Origin: Anaerolineae bacterium
Lineage (GTDB): Bacteria; Chloroflexota; Anaerolineae; Aggregatilineales; Phototrophicaceae
Assembly (NCBI GenBank): GCA_022843745.1
Contig: JALHNB010000023.1
Span: 52,851-116,850, forward strand
Reading direction: 5' to 3'
DNA length: 64,000 bases
The notes beneath the pieces are model-generated. The model was not told the origin of the DNA. It searched no databases and saw only the letters and a program-made list of their open reading frames with translations. Below, in pieces: positions 18,159 through 26,383 of the stretch. Numbering within the stretch: the first letter of the stretch is position 1; each line of letters starts with the position of its first letter. The position numbers and the translations under genes are program-made.

Positions 18159-18188
18159 ACTATAACATGCTGCGGATGGGTAAGACAA
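18159..18188 (-). promoter_or_regulatory. Candidate promoter for the dehydrogenase operon
   Basis: Minus-strand TTGTCT (18188-18183), 18-nt spacer, TATAGT (18164-18159). Matches are four and five of six. Transcription would start near 18152, about 130 nt before the FAD-subunit start. Confidence 0.4.
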
Positions 18189-18222
18189 GTGAAGTCGTAA
18201 AGTGACACTCTAAGAATATTGA

Positions 18223-18272
18223 GAGCATCGTTGGTGAATTTACCGGAAATTCACCAATCCTGAATGATGTTC
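18223..18272. promoter_or_regulatory. Large palindrome, likely operator or leader-RNA hairpin
   Basis: TTGGTGAATTT (18231-18241) and AAATTCACCAA (18247-18257) are perfect 11-bp arms around ACCGG. Outside them GAGCATC (18223-18229) can pair with GATGTTC (18266-18272) with one G-U pair, leaving an 8-nt bulge on one side. No T-tract follows, so it is not a simple terminator. Its place between two divergent, functionally related operons favours a regulator-binding site or a structured leader. Confidence 0.6.
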
Positions 18273-18421
18273 TGAGGATTTATGTCGATATTCAACAGGT
18301 GATTTTGGTAACGTTAGGTACTTTTCGCTAAATCTTATCGTTGCAATTTGTGGCATATTGACACCTTCCCTGGATAAACTATCGAGAGCATAATGTCGCT
18401 TAATATTTATGTCGAGATGTA

Positions 18422-19555
18422 ATGAGAATTCAGAAGCGAATTTCAGGTGGCGATTTCACTGCCGCGCTTGCTCCCATCATCGCGGTCATTTTAGCGTTGG
18501 CTTTAGCAGGCGTACTTTTATTAATCCTGGGGAAAAATCCGCTTGAAGCGTATGCCTCGATGATCGAAGGCGCGTTTGGCAGCGACACACGCATCTTTAA
18601 TACGATCAGCCGCGCCGTGCCGCTGATGCTGGTCGCGATTGGTATTTGCATCGCTTTTCGTGGCGGTGTCATCAATATTGGCGCGGAGGGGCAGTTGTTC
18701 GTTGGCGCAGTGTCGGCGACTGCGTTTGCTGTTGCGGCTGGCGAAAATCTGACACCCTGGCTGCTTGTGCCGCTGACTCTGCTGGTCGGCTTTTTGGGTG
18801 GTGCGCTTTGGGGGTCTGTACCGGGTTATCTCAAAGCGCGTTTTGATGTAAACGAGATTCTCAGCACGGTCATGATGAATGAGATTGCGATCCGGCTGGT
18901 ACTGTTTTTATTAGGCGGGCCGATGATCGACCCGAAAGAGGTGGCACAGGGAACGCTCATTCATCAGTCCGCAGCGCTGCCGGAAGCATCCTGGTTGGCA
19001 CGACTTTCGCCGCCATCGCGCCTGCATACAGGCATTTTTATCGCCATTATCGCCGCTGTTATTGTTTATATTTTACTGTGGCGCACACCTCTGGGCTATC
19101 GCATCCGTGCCGTCGGTCAGAGCAGAGCCGCTTCACTTTACGCTGGAATCTCCGTTCCGACTTATCTGACATTAGCATTGATTCTCAGTGGCGGCCTCGC
19201 GGGATTAGCCGGGGCAGTTGAAGTCACGGGTGTCACACATCGCATGGTCGAGGGATTTGCCGTGGGCTATGGATTTTCGGGTATTGTCGTGGCGCTGTTC
19301 GGGCGCTTGCATCCGATTGGCGCGATCCCGTCCGCCTTTTTATTCGGCGCACTTTTAACGGGCGCGGAACGTATGCAGCGTGATCTCCAGGTACCGTCGG
19401 CGACAATTACGGCCTTGCAAGGGTTGGTGGTGCTGTTTGTCGTCAGCAGCGATGTCTGGGTGCGTCGGCGGGCTGCGCGTCGGGCATCACAGAAGGTTAG
19501 CGAGCCGATTTCAGCCGATTCAAGCATTCAGCCGATAATTTCAGAGGCGAAATAA
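18422..19555 (+). CDS. ABC transporter permease, BMP/nucleoside type (first permease)
   Basis: 377 residues, very hydrophobic with about nine or ten membrane helices. The opening segment NPLEAYASMIEGAFGS and the block ISRAVPLMLVAIGICIAFRGGVINIGAEGQLF are typical of the longer permease of nucleoside/simple-sugar ABC importers (BPD_transp_2 family, YufP-like). The segment YRIRAVGQSRAASLYAGI is the coupling-helix region that contacts the ATPase. A Ser/Arg-rich cytoplasmic tail ends the protein. It lies 2 nt before the second permease gene. The operon order permease, permease, binding protein, ATPase contains every part of an importer. Confidence 0.9.
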   Translation: MRIQKRISGGDFTAALAPIIAVILALALAGVLLLILGKNPLEAYASMIEGAFGSDTRIFNTISRAVPLMLVAIGICIAFRGGVINIGAEGQLFVGAVSATAFAVAAGENLTPWLLVPLTLLVGFLGGALWGSVPGYLKARFDVNEILSTVMMNEIAIRLVLFLLGGPMIDPKEVAQGTLIHQSAALPEASWLARLSPPSRLHTGIFIAIIAAVIVYILLWRTPLGYRIRAVGQSRAASLYAGISVPTYLTLALILSGGLAGLAGAVEVTGVTHRMVEGFAVGYGFSGIVVALFGRLHPIGAIPSAFLFGALLTGAERMQRDLQVPSATITALQGLVVLFVVSSDVWVRRRAARRASQKVSEPISADSSIQPIISEAK

Positions 19556-19557
19556 TC

Positions 19558-20520
19558 ATGAACAATGATTTGACGCTGGCTCAAATTTTAATCTCGGCTT
19601 TCGCGCTCACACTTGGCGCGGCGACTCCTTATCTGTATGCCTCAATCGGCGAAATTTTCTCGCAGCGCTCCGGTGTCCTTAACCTGGGTGTTGAGGGGAC
19701 GATGCTGATGGGCGCGTTCGTGGCGATTTTCTTTGCCTCGGATAAAGGACTTCAGATCGATCCAGCCATCGGATTTCTTGCCGCGATGATCGTTGGCGGC
19801 TTGATGGGGCTTTTGAGCGCCGTTATCAACGTGACGTTGAAGGCGGAGCAGGGCATCAGTGGGATTGGGATGACGCTGTTTGGTCTGGGGATGTCCAGCC
19901 TGCTGTTCAAGATGCTGGCGGATGGAGTCATTACGGCGACGGTTTTTCCCAAGCTGAATATTCGTGGTTTGAGCGATCTGCCGGTGGTTGGCGAAATTTT
20001 CTTTCAGCAAAATGCGCTTGTTTATGTCGCTTTTGCGCTCGTGCCGATTTCGGTATGGATACTCAACAAGACGACCTGGGGCTTACAGATTCGCGCTGTC
20101 GGCCAGAATCCCAAAGCTGCCGATGCGATGGGTGTGAACGTCAACCGCGTGCGCTATTCAACCGTGATTCTCGGCGGTGTGTTTGCTGGCGCGGCAGGTG
20201 CGGCGCTTTCGATTGGTCTCACAGGCGTTTTTCAGGAAAATATGACCGCCGGACGCGGATTTATTGCCGTCGCGCTGGTCTATTTTGGCGGATGGTCGCC
20301 CTGGCGCGCCATGTTGGGAGCGCTGCTGTTCAGTGCGGCCAACAACTTGCAAATCTGGGCGCAGATTTTGGACGTGCGAATTGGCAATTCGCCCATTCCG
20401 TCAAATTTGTTGGGTATGATCCCATACATTCTGACGATCCTGGCGCTGGTCTTTGCCCGTCAGCGTCACAGCCTGGAACCCGCCGCGCTGACCAAGCCTT
20501 TTGAGCGCGGCGAAAACTAA
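19558..20520 (+). CDS. ABC transporter permease, BMP/nucleoside type (second permease)
   Basis: 320 residues with about nine helices. YASIGEIFSQRSGVLNLGVE near the N-terminus is the signature of the shorter permease (YufQ-like), and LQIRAVGQNPKAADAMGV matches the coupling segment of its partner. It begins 2 nt after the first permease gene. The two should form the heterodimeric pore of the importer. Confidence 0.9.
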   Translation: MNNDLTLAQILISAFALTLGAATPYLYASIGEIFSQRSGVLNLGVEGTMLMGAFVAIFFASDKGLQIDPAIGFLAAMIVGGLMGLLSAVINVTLKAEQGISGIGMTLFGLGMSSLLFKMLADGVITATVFPKLNIRGLSDLPVVGEIFFQQNALVYVAFALVPISVWILNKTTWGLQIRAVGQNPKAADAMGVNVNRVRYSTVILGGVFAGAAGAALSIGLTGVFQENMTAGRGFIAVALVYFGGWSPWRAMLGALLFSAANNLQIWAQILDVRIGNSPIPSNLLGMIPYILTILALVFARQRHSLEPAALTKPFERGEN

Positions 20521-20521
20521 A

Positions 20522-20548
20522 TTTGGCGTTTAACGCACAGCCGCCAAA
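20522..20548 (+). other. Intercistronic hairpin before the binding-protein gene
   Basis: TTTGGCG and CGCCAAA form a 7-bp stem with a 13-nt loop, directly after the second permease stop. No T-tract follows. It may be an mRNA-processing or stability element separating permease and binding-protein messages (inference). Confidence 0.45.
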
Positions 20549-20591
20549 CGTTGGCGCTGATGTCGATGGATACTCTTGAGGAGGAATACTG

Positions 20592-21590
20592 ATGAAACGG
20601 AAAGTTTTATTGTTTGCGCTGTTGGCTCTGTCTTTAATGGGGCTTGGCGGTTTGGTCAGCGCACAGGATGGCCCGGTGCGTGTGGCGATTGTCATGCCCA
20701 GCACCATTACCGATCTGTCTTGGAGTCAGGCAATTTACAGCGGCCTGGTCGAAGTCCAGACGGAGATGGGTGGCGAGAGCGCATTGGAAATTGCCTATAC
20801 GGAAAACATGTTTGATGTGACGGCAGCGGCTCAGGCCTTGCGCGATTATGCGGAAGATGGCTATGACATCGTGATCGCACACGGCACGCAGTATGGCACA
20901 TCCCTGTTCGAGCTTGCGCCGGATTATCCAGAAACCTCGTTTGCGTGGGGAACTGCCACCGATACCGGTATGGAAGCAGGCCTGACGAATATTTTCGCGT
21001 ATGAGGCAGCGGCTGAAGAGGGTGGTTACATCAACGGGGTGATGGCTGGCCTGCTCACCGAAAGCAATGTGATCGGTGTCGTTGGCCCGGTGAAAGCGGG
21101 CGATGCGCTGCTGTATATCAACGGCTTTATCCAGGGTGTGGCGGCATCGAATCCCGAAGCAACGGTTAACGTGACTTACGCCGATTCGTTCAGCGATGTG
21201 GCAAAAGGGACTGAAGCTGCCCAGACGCATATCGCCGCTGGCGCAGACGTTCTGACGGGTTCGTCGCAGATGGTTGTTGGCGCGATTGAGCTGATCCAGA
21301 CCGAAGGCGGCTATTGGTTCGGTACACAGAGCGACCAGAGTGCACAGTGGCCGACCACCGTTGTCGCGTCGCAGGTTTATGACTGGACAGCGGTTATCGA
21401 GGACATCCTTGCTCAACGTGCCAGTGGTGTCAACGGCGGCGTGGCTTATAACCTCACCCTGGAAAATGGCGGCCTGAAATTTGCGTTCGGCGATGTCGTC
21501 ATTTCGCCGGAACTGCTGATCGCCGCTGGTGAAGCCGCGAAGGGCATTGAAGCTGGCGAGATTGTTGTCCAGACAGAACTGCCGGAATAA
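20592..21590 (+). CDS. BMP-family substrate-binding protein of the nucleoside-type importer
   Basis: 332 residues. Signal peptide 1-24 (MKRKVLLFALLALSLMGLGG, cut near VSAQ) with no lipobox, so the protein is secreted or only transiently anchored. The mature part matches BMP/PnrA-like proteins: VAIVMPSTITDLSWSQAIYS, YDIVIAHGTQYGTSLFELA, and ADVLTGSSQMVVGAIELIQ. GAGGAGGAA stands 8 nt before the ATG, one of the strongest ribosome-binding sites in the window, consistent with high expression. Family members bind purine nucleosides, autoinducer-like molecules or thiamine-related ligands. A purine ligand is suggested only by the divergent dehydrogenase. Confidence 0.9.
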   Translation: MKRKVLLFALLALSLMGLGGLVSAQDGPVRVAIVMPSTITDLSWSQAIYSGLVEVQTEMGGESALEIAYTENMFDVTAAAQALRDYAEDGYDIVIAHGTQYGTSLFELAPDYPETSFAWGTATDTGMEAGLTNIFAYEAAAEEGGYINGVMAGLLTESNVIGVVGPVKAGDALLYINGFIQGVAASNPEATVNVTYADSFSDVAKGTEAAQTHIAAGADVLTGSSQMVVGAIELIQTEGGYWFGTQSDQSAQWPTTVVASQVYDWTAVIEDILAQRASGVNGGVAYNLTLENGGLKFAFGDVVISPELLIAAGEAAKGIEAGEIVVQTELPE

Positions 21591-21610
21591 ATTCGGATTT
21601 TACGTTTTGC

Positions 21611-21638
21611 GTAGGGGCGACGCATGCGTCGCCCCTAC
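21611..21638. repeat. Palindromic intergenic element, copy 3
   Basis: Perfect 28-bp palindrome, left arm GTAGGGGCGACGCA. It lies 20 nt after the BMP binding-protein stop and before the ATPase gene, inside one operon. No T-tract. Confidence 0.88.
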
Positions 21639-21733
21639 AAGTGTACATTTTGGGATGATCTATTGGGTCGCGCGGTTTGTCGATGTTTTGTACTACTTCC
21701 AAATTTTGATATTCAAATTCATGCGATAGGGTT

Positions 21734-23278
21734 ATGAATCCGACCAATATTCTCCCTTCCGGCCACAAACGAATCGATCACGCGGAGTTGATGGGCATCG
21801 TCAAGCGCTTCCCCGGTGTGCTGGCGAACGACCACATCAATTTCGACGTGAAGGCAGGCGAGATTCACGCGCTGCTCGGCGAAAATGGCGCTGGCAAAAG
21901 CACGTTGATGAAGATTCTCTACGGCTTGTACAAGCCAGACGAAGGCGAAATCCGCCTGAACGGTCAGCCTGTCGTTTTTCATTCACCAGCGGATGCACTG
22001 ACCCAGGGTATCGGCATGATCCACCAGCATTTTATGCTTGTGCCGACACTCACGGTTGCCGAGAATGTCGCGCTTGGCATGAAATCGGGTCTGGTTATGG
22101 ATTTGAAACAGGTCAAAAAACGCCTTGTTGAACTCTCGGCGGTCTATGGCCTCAAAATTAATCCTGATGCTTATGTGTGGCAGCTTTCGGTGGGCGAACA
22201 GCAGCGTGTCGAGATCGTCAAAGCGCTGTATCGCGGCGGCGCGTTGATTATTCTGGACGAGCCGACAGCCGTTTTGACTCCGCAGGAAGTGAAGGAATTA
22301 TTTGTCACACTGCGGCAGATGCGCGAACAAGGACATGCCCTTATTTTCATCACCCACAAACTTTATGAGGTACAAACCCTCTCAGACCGGATTACCGTGA
22401 TGCGGGATGGCCGGAGTGTTGATACGATAGCCAACAACGGCGTTGAACAGCGCACATTGGCACGGATGATGGTCGGGCGCGACGTGCAATTTCAGGTAGA
22501 TCGTCCGGTTGTACCGATTGGCGAAGTGAAGCTGTCAGTTCGTGGCCTGAGCGCGACCAACGATCAGGATTTGCCTGCGCTGAAGCACATTTCGCTGGAT
22601 GTACGTGCCGGGGAGATCATGGGTGTTGCGGGTGTTTCCGGCAATGGTCAGCGTGAACTGGCGGAGTGCATCGCTGGGCTGCGTAAAGCTACTGGTGGCG
22701 AGGTGTTTCTGAACGGCAAATCAATTCTTGGCCTGCCTGTTCTGGATCGCCTGAATGCTGGATTGTCATTTGTCCCGGAGGAGCGCAATCGTCATGGCAT
22801 TATCGGCTCGTTTTCAGTGGCTGAAAATGCCATCCTGCAAAATCATGGTGAGCCAGCTTTTAAGCGCGGAATGTTATTTAATTTTGGAGCGATTGCCCGA
22901 CATACTGATGACCTGATCCAACGCTTCAACGTCAAGACCCCCACGCGCGAAACCCCGATCAAGAATTTGTCCGGCGGCAATATTCAAAAATTGATCCTGG
23001 CACGTGAACTCTCCCGACACCCGGCGGTATTGATTGCCGCGCAGCCAACGCGCGGTGTGGACATCGGCGCGACGGAATATATCCGCAATATCCTGATCCA
23101 GCAGCGCAGCGAACAGGTCGCGATGCTGCTCATCTCGGAAGATTTGGATGAGATTCTCGCGCTTTCAGATCGAGTCGCTGTGTTGTATGAAGGGGAGATT
23201 GTCGGCATCGTCAATCGTGAAGATGCCGACGTGGAAATGCTTGGGCTGATGATGGCGGGTGTGCGTCACTCGTCGTAA
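21734..23278 (+). CDS. Double-domain ABC ATPase of the nucleoside-type importer
   Basis: 514 residues with two ATPase cassettes. The first (about 14-240) has GENGAGKST, LSVGEQQRVEI and IILDEP. The second (about 262-505) has a degenerate Walker A, VSGNGQREL, and LSGGNIQKLILAREL with LIAAQP at the Walker B position. One intact and one degenerate site is normal for RbsA/YufO-type ATPases of nucleoside and simple-sugar importers. It completes the operon started at 18422. The last 13 nt overlap the convergent gene ending at 23266. Confidence 0.92.
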   Translation: MNPTNILPSGHKRIDHAELMGIVKRFPGVLANDHINFDVKAGEIHALLGENGAGKSTLMKILYGLYKPDEGEIRLNGQPVVFHSPADALTQGIGMIHQHFMLVPTLTVAENVALGMKSGLVMDLKQVKKRLVELSAVYGLKINPDAYVWQLSVGEQQRVEIVKALYRGGALIILDEPTAVLTPQEVKELFVTLRQMREQGHALIFITHKLYEVQTLSDRITVMRDGRSVDTIANNGVEQRTLARMMVGRDVQFQVDRPVVPIGEVKLSVRGLSATNDQDLPALKHISLDVRAGEIMGVAGVSGNGQRELAECIAGLRKATGGEVFLNGKSILGLPVLDRLNAGLSFVPEERNRHGIIGSFSVAENAILQNHGEPAFKRGMLFNFGAIARHTDDLIQRFNVKTPTRETPIKNLSGGNIQKLILARELSRHPAVLIAAQPTRGVDIGATEYIRNILIQQRSEQVAMLLISEDLDEILALSDRVAVLYEGEIVGIVNREDADVEMLGLMMAGVRHSS

Positions 23279-23772
23279 ATCGTCAACGGTTGCTGCCCGG
23301 TATTGATTAACATCTCATTGAGCTGCCGCCCAATATCAATGAGACATGATCCAGCAGGGCGCTGCTTGAGCCGCCAATCGGTGGAGGTATCAGCAGCCAT
23401 CGCGCGAACCAGTCCTGCACGGATGTCTGACCCAAACATAATTGTTAAATCGGGTGGGATTTGCGACGGGTTAATCGCCCAATTGATATAACGATCCATT
23501 TGTGTGCGTTTTGCTGGTGAATAATCAGAACAAGCTGCGACCTGTGCCTGGAAATCTACCCATTGTTTTGCCTCATCACCTGTGAGTGACGGCAGATCGG
23601 GAAGTTGGGTGAGATTAGCGATAATCGTCGGATTCATCGTCACAACCTGGGCAGGAGTACCGGGAGCAGAAGGCGTGTTTTGTCGTGGTAGTAGTGCGAT
23701 GACCCCGACAACCAGCACCAGCGCGATCAATGCCAGAACAGCCATTTGAGCAGGATGGTTTTTTTTAGGCAT
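23266..23772 (-). CDS. Membrane-anchored protein of unknown function
   Basis: 168 residues, not recognised. One N-terminal helix (about 9-28: AVLALIALVLVVGVIALLP) follows a short basic start, so the rest should be outside the membrane. The soluble part has two cysteines (in QVAACSDYS and AGSCLID) and an RTQMDRYINWAINPSQIPPDL segment. It overlaps the upstream cytochrome gene by 8 nt and is the last gene of the peptide-permease operon. Its 3' end overlaps the convergent ATPase gene by 13 nt, leaving no room for a terminator. Confidence 0.7.
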   Translation of the reverse strand: MPKKNHPAQMAVLALIALVLVVGVIALLPRQNTPSAPGTPAQVVTMNPTIIANLTQLPDLPSLTGDEAKQWVDFQAQVAACSDYSPAKRTQMDRYINWAINPSQIPPDLTIMFGSDIRAGLVRAMAADTSTDWRLKQRPAGSCLIDIGRQLNEMLINTGQQPLTIYDE

Positions 23773-24244
23773 TGGCTAACGACAAAATATACTGATAGAG
23801 ATTTGCGCCACCGCTTATGCTCAGTCGGTTAGTCGCGTATTGGTGCGCGACACCTATTGTTCCGCCGGAGCGCAGGAAGGCTATGAAATCTGCCTCTGAG
23901 AGCGTTAACCCCGTCAGTGCCGGGCCTTCACCCTCAATGCCTTCGCCGTTTTCTCCATGACAAGTTCCGCATTCCAGGGCTACATAACGCCCCAGGCCAC
24001 GCTCTACAGCTACAGGGTCAAGGCTCCCTGTACTGGCGCGTTCGGTGGCAGCGGCAGCCGTAGCAGCGGCAGCGGTAGCAATCTGAGGCGCTTCTGTGCG
24101 CGTAACATAGGCATAGGTCGGAAATTCAAACTCGGTAGCGGTCACGGCAGACTCCTCAGTTGATGATGAGGTCTGCTGCTGCGGACTGCACGAAACTAAT
24201 GCCATCACGAAAATCAAACATGAAAGAAGGGCGTTGCGAGTCAT
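23765..24244 (-). CDS. c-type cytochrome lipoprotein
   Basis: 159 residues. The N-terminus is a lipoprotein signal with lipobox LVSC, lipidated cysteine C19. An Ala/Thr-rich linker (about 52-75) precedes one small cytochrome c domain (78-157) with heme motif CGTCH (C92, C95, H96) and the usual final helix NLYQYILSL. After the heme motif there is no methionine at all, so the normal Met axial ligand is missing; H134 in GVAHQY sits roughly where the ligand loop would be. It follows the permease gene at 24 nt and overlaps the next gene. A cytochrome in a peptide-transporter operon is unexpected. Confidence 0.85.
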   Translation of the reverse strand: MTRNALLSCLIFVMALVSCSPQQQTSSSTEESAVTATEFEFPTYAYVTRTEAPQIATAAAATAAAATERASTGSLDPVAVERGLGRYVALECGTCHGENGEGIEGEGPALTGLTLSEADFIAFLRSGGTIGVAHQYATNRLSISGGANLYQYILSLANA

Positions 24245-24268
24245 AGAATTATCAGCCTCAATGGATAA

Positions 24269-25198
24269 CTACTGAGAACGTGTCACATCCAGAGCTTCTT
24301 GCATACCGTCACCGACAAAAGAGAAGCTCAACATAGTTACGGCTACCAAAATAGTAGGGAGCAGCGCCAGGTGCCAGTATACCCGGATTGTATTGCCGAC
24401 ACCGCTGTTGACCATTTGCCCCCAACTGGCCGTCGGTTCAGCAATACCCAGCCCCAGGAAGCTCAACCCCGCTTCTGCGAAGATGACACCGGGTACAGAG
24501 AAGGTGAATGCGATGAGCAGCGGCGAGAGAGCATTTGGCAGGATATGGCTCAAAATGATATTTCGATCAGTCGCACCGATTGCTCTGGCGGCGGTGATAA
24601 ATTCTCGTTCGCGCATCGAAAGGAACTGCGCCCGCGCCAGCCGTGCTGGGCCTATCCACCCGGTAATACAAAGCACGATGATGACATTATTGATGCCTGC
24701 ACCGAAAATACTGAGCAGCATCAATGCGAACAGCAAGACGGGGACAGCGGTTCCAATTTCGACGACACGCTGGACGATGAAGTCAAAGATCCCGCCCATA
24801 TAACCAGCTAACGCGCCTAGTGTTACCCCAATGGAAAACGTAATTACAGGGACAAGCAATCCAAGGTACATGGATGTGCGCGCACCAAAGATGAGGCGAG
24901 TCAAATAATCGCGCCCGATGCGATCTGTTCCCAGAGGATGATTCGGGTTGGTAAACGGTAAAATACTCACCACCGAAAAATCCGCTTTATCATAGGGATA
25001 TGGCGAGATCACGTTGGCAAAAACTGCGAGGAAAAGCAGGAACAGGACGATGCCCAACCCAACCATTGCCAGACGGTTGCGGCTGAAACGTCGTGCGGCA
25101 TCCAGCCACAGCGAACGCCGTGTTATCTGTGCTTCATCGAACGAAATTGGCTTGCCTGCTAAATTTTTGGCTTCAAGTGCCGTCTCATGTCCGGCCAT
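24269..25198 (-). CDS. Peptide/nickel-type ABC transporter permease, DppC/OppC family
   Basis: 309 residues with about six helices. N-terminal helix near 40-62, then the typical HPLGTDRIGRDYLTRLIFGA segment before the permease domain. The coupling segment EFITAARAIGATDRNIILSHILPN is intact. The start codon overlaps the upstream permease stop (TAATG arrangement at 25196-25200), so translation is coupled. The operon has a binding protein and two permeases but no ATPase. Confidence 0.92.
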   Translation of the reverse strand: MAGHETALEAKNLAGKPISFDEAQITRRSLWLDAARRFSRNRLAMVGLGIVLFLLFLAVFANVISPYPYDKADFSVVSILPFTNPNHPLGTDRIGRDYLTRLIFGARTSMYLGLLVPVITFSIGVTLGALAGYMGGIFDFIVQRVVEIGTAVPVLLFALMLLSIFGAGINNVIIVLCITGWIGPARLARAQFLSMREREFITAARAIGATDRNIILSHILPNALSPLLIAFTFSVPGVIFAEAGLSFLGLGIAEPTASWGQMVNSGVGNTIRVYWHLALLPTILVAVTMLSFSFVGDGMQEALDVTRSQ

Positions 25199-26172
25199 TA
25201 AGCGCTCCTTACCCTGCCACCTACACGAATGCGTGGATCAATCACAGTATAAAGTACATCGGTAACTAAATATGTTAAGCCCCACAAAAGGGCGATTAAC
25301 AGAACCAATGCCATAATCATCGGATAATCACGCGAGAAAATGCTGGTGACGAAAAATTTCCCCAGACCCGGAATGCCGTAAACGACTTCGATAAACAGCG
25401 AACCCGTGAGCAAGTCAGGAATGGTTGGCAGCAGTACCGTGACCATCGGGATCAGCGCGTTTCGGAAAACGTGGCCGATCATAATTGCGCGCTCAGTCAA
25501 ACCTTTGGCGCGCGCGGTTCGGATATAATCGGCGTTCATGGCGTCGGTGAAGCTGGCCCGCGTATAACGCGCGATAATCGCCATTGGCCCGAGCGCATAG
25601 GTTATTACTGGAAGGAAATAATCCCATGAAAGCAGAGCATTTCCGTTCTCCGTAATCGGCCCGATAATCCACTTGCCTGGTTGCCCCCAGCCGTTTTGGT
25701 AGCCGAAGATAAATAAGAACCAGGTGGCGATAATGAAGCTGGGCAGGGTGACACCCATTGTGGCGACAAACGTGACCACGTTATCAATCCAACTGTTGCG
25801 ATAATAGGCGGCTGTGATGCCCATGAGTAACCCCAGACTAAAGGCTACCAGGATCGTGTATAAGCCGACGTGCATGGTGACGGGCCAGACACGGACAATG
25901 TGCTGAAGTACGGGCGGATTGCCAGCGACAGAGAATGACTCGCCAAAATCGAGACGTAGAACGTTGCCGAGATAGGTCAGATAGCGCTCGCCAACGGGTT
26001 TGTCCAGGCCATATCTGACCTTCAAGTTTTCCAGTGCTTCGGGACTGTGACCGCGCTCGCCATAGCCCCAGGGACCGCCGGGGACTGCGTTCATTAAGAA
26101 AAAGACAATCGTGGCGACTGCCAACAGTACAAAAATGAGTGAAATTAATCGCCGGATAATATAACCCGTCAT
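25198..26172 (-). CDS. Peptide/nickel-type ABC transporter permease, DppB/OppB family
   Basis: 324 residues, six helices. The N-terminal MTGYIIRRLISLIFVLLAVA, PGGPWG near 30, and the coupling segment YIRTARAKGLTERAIMIGHV followed by FRNALIPM are classic for DppB. It is the partner of the DppC-type permease whose start overlaps its stop. It lies after the binding-protein gene with a long structured gap (26173-26383). Confidence 0.92.
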   Translation of the reverse strand: MTGYIIRRLISLIFVLLAVATIVFFLMNAVPGGPWGYGERGHSPEALENLKVRYGLDKPVGERYLTYLGNVLRLDFGESFSVAGNPPVLQHIVRVWPVTMHVGLYTILVAFSLGLLMGITAAYYRNSWIDNVVTFVATMGVTLPSFIIATWFLFIFGYQNGWGQPGKWIIGPITENGNALLSWDYFLPVITYALGPMAIIARYTRASFTDAMNADYIRTARAKGLTERAIMIGHVFRNALIPMVTVLLPTIPDLLTGSLFIEVVYGIPGLGKFFVTSIFSRDYPMIMALVLLIALLWGLTYLVTDVLYTVIDPRIRVGGRVRSA

Positions 26173-26221
26173 GCCGACTCCAGGAACAAGCTGTCGAAAT
26201 TATGTTGTAAAGGTCGTTTTT

Positions 26222-26250
26222 GTAGGGGCAACCCGCCGGGTCGCCCCTAC
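26222..26250. repeat. Palindromic intergenic element, copy 4
   Basis: Palindrome with arms GTAGGGGCAACCCG / CGGGTCGCCCCTAC (one mismatch) around a single C. It lies between the peptide-binding-protein gene and the DppB-type permease gene. No T-tract follows directly. Confidence 0.85.
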
Positions 26251-26284
26251 AAATCACGTTTGGTTGAAATGCCTGATAAATCAA

Positions 26285-26374
26285 TCACCTCACCCTCGCT
26301 TTTGCCTCATTTGTTGTGAAATGAGAGAAAGTGAGATTTGAGCCGTTTATTGAGAACGGCTCACGGTGAGGTGA
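26285..26374. other. Folded intergenic element (three-stem junction)
   Basis: A closing stem of perfect 10-bp arms, TCACCTCACC (26285-26294) and GGTGAGGTGA (26365-26374), encloses two hairpins: CTCATTT/AAATGAG (26306-26325) and a 9-bp TGAGCCGTT/AACGGCTCA stem (26339-26363). Together they draw a compact three-way-junction fold of 90 nt, immediately 3' of the binding-protein gene. There is no clear T-tract, so it may be a processing or stability element, or a small mobile repeat. Confidence 0.55.
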
Positions 26375-26383
26375 AAATTGAGT

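Larger units (their letters stand above)
18021..18421. other. Divergent control region between dehydrogenase and BMP-type importer
   Basis: 401 bp separating two operons that plausibly work together. It contains a candidate minus promoter (18159-18188), a large perfect palindrome inside a longer fold (18223-18272), and TTGACA at 18358-18363 with only a weak -10 match downstream (TATCGA at 18380-18385) for the plus operon. No gene-like frame. Confidence 0.6.

Noticed and set aside
17100..18188. Longer FAD-subunit frame starting at 18188
   Set aside because: The extension covers the candidate promoter and lacks family similarity; the ATG at 18020 has a ribosome site and the usual N-terminus.
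18223..18272. Purine riboswitch
   Set aside because: The fold lacks the two conserved loops and three-way junction of the known guanine/adenine riboswitch; it is a single long hairpin.
20634..21416. Minus-strand frame (260 codons) opposite the BMP binding protein
   Set aside because: Shadow of a well-supported secreted binding protein with a strong ribosome site.
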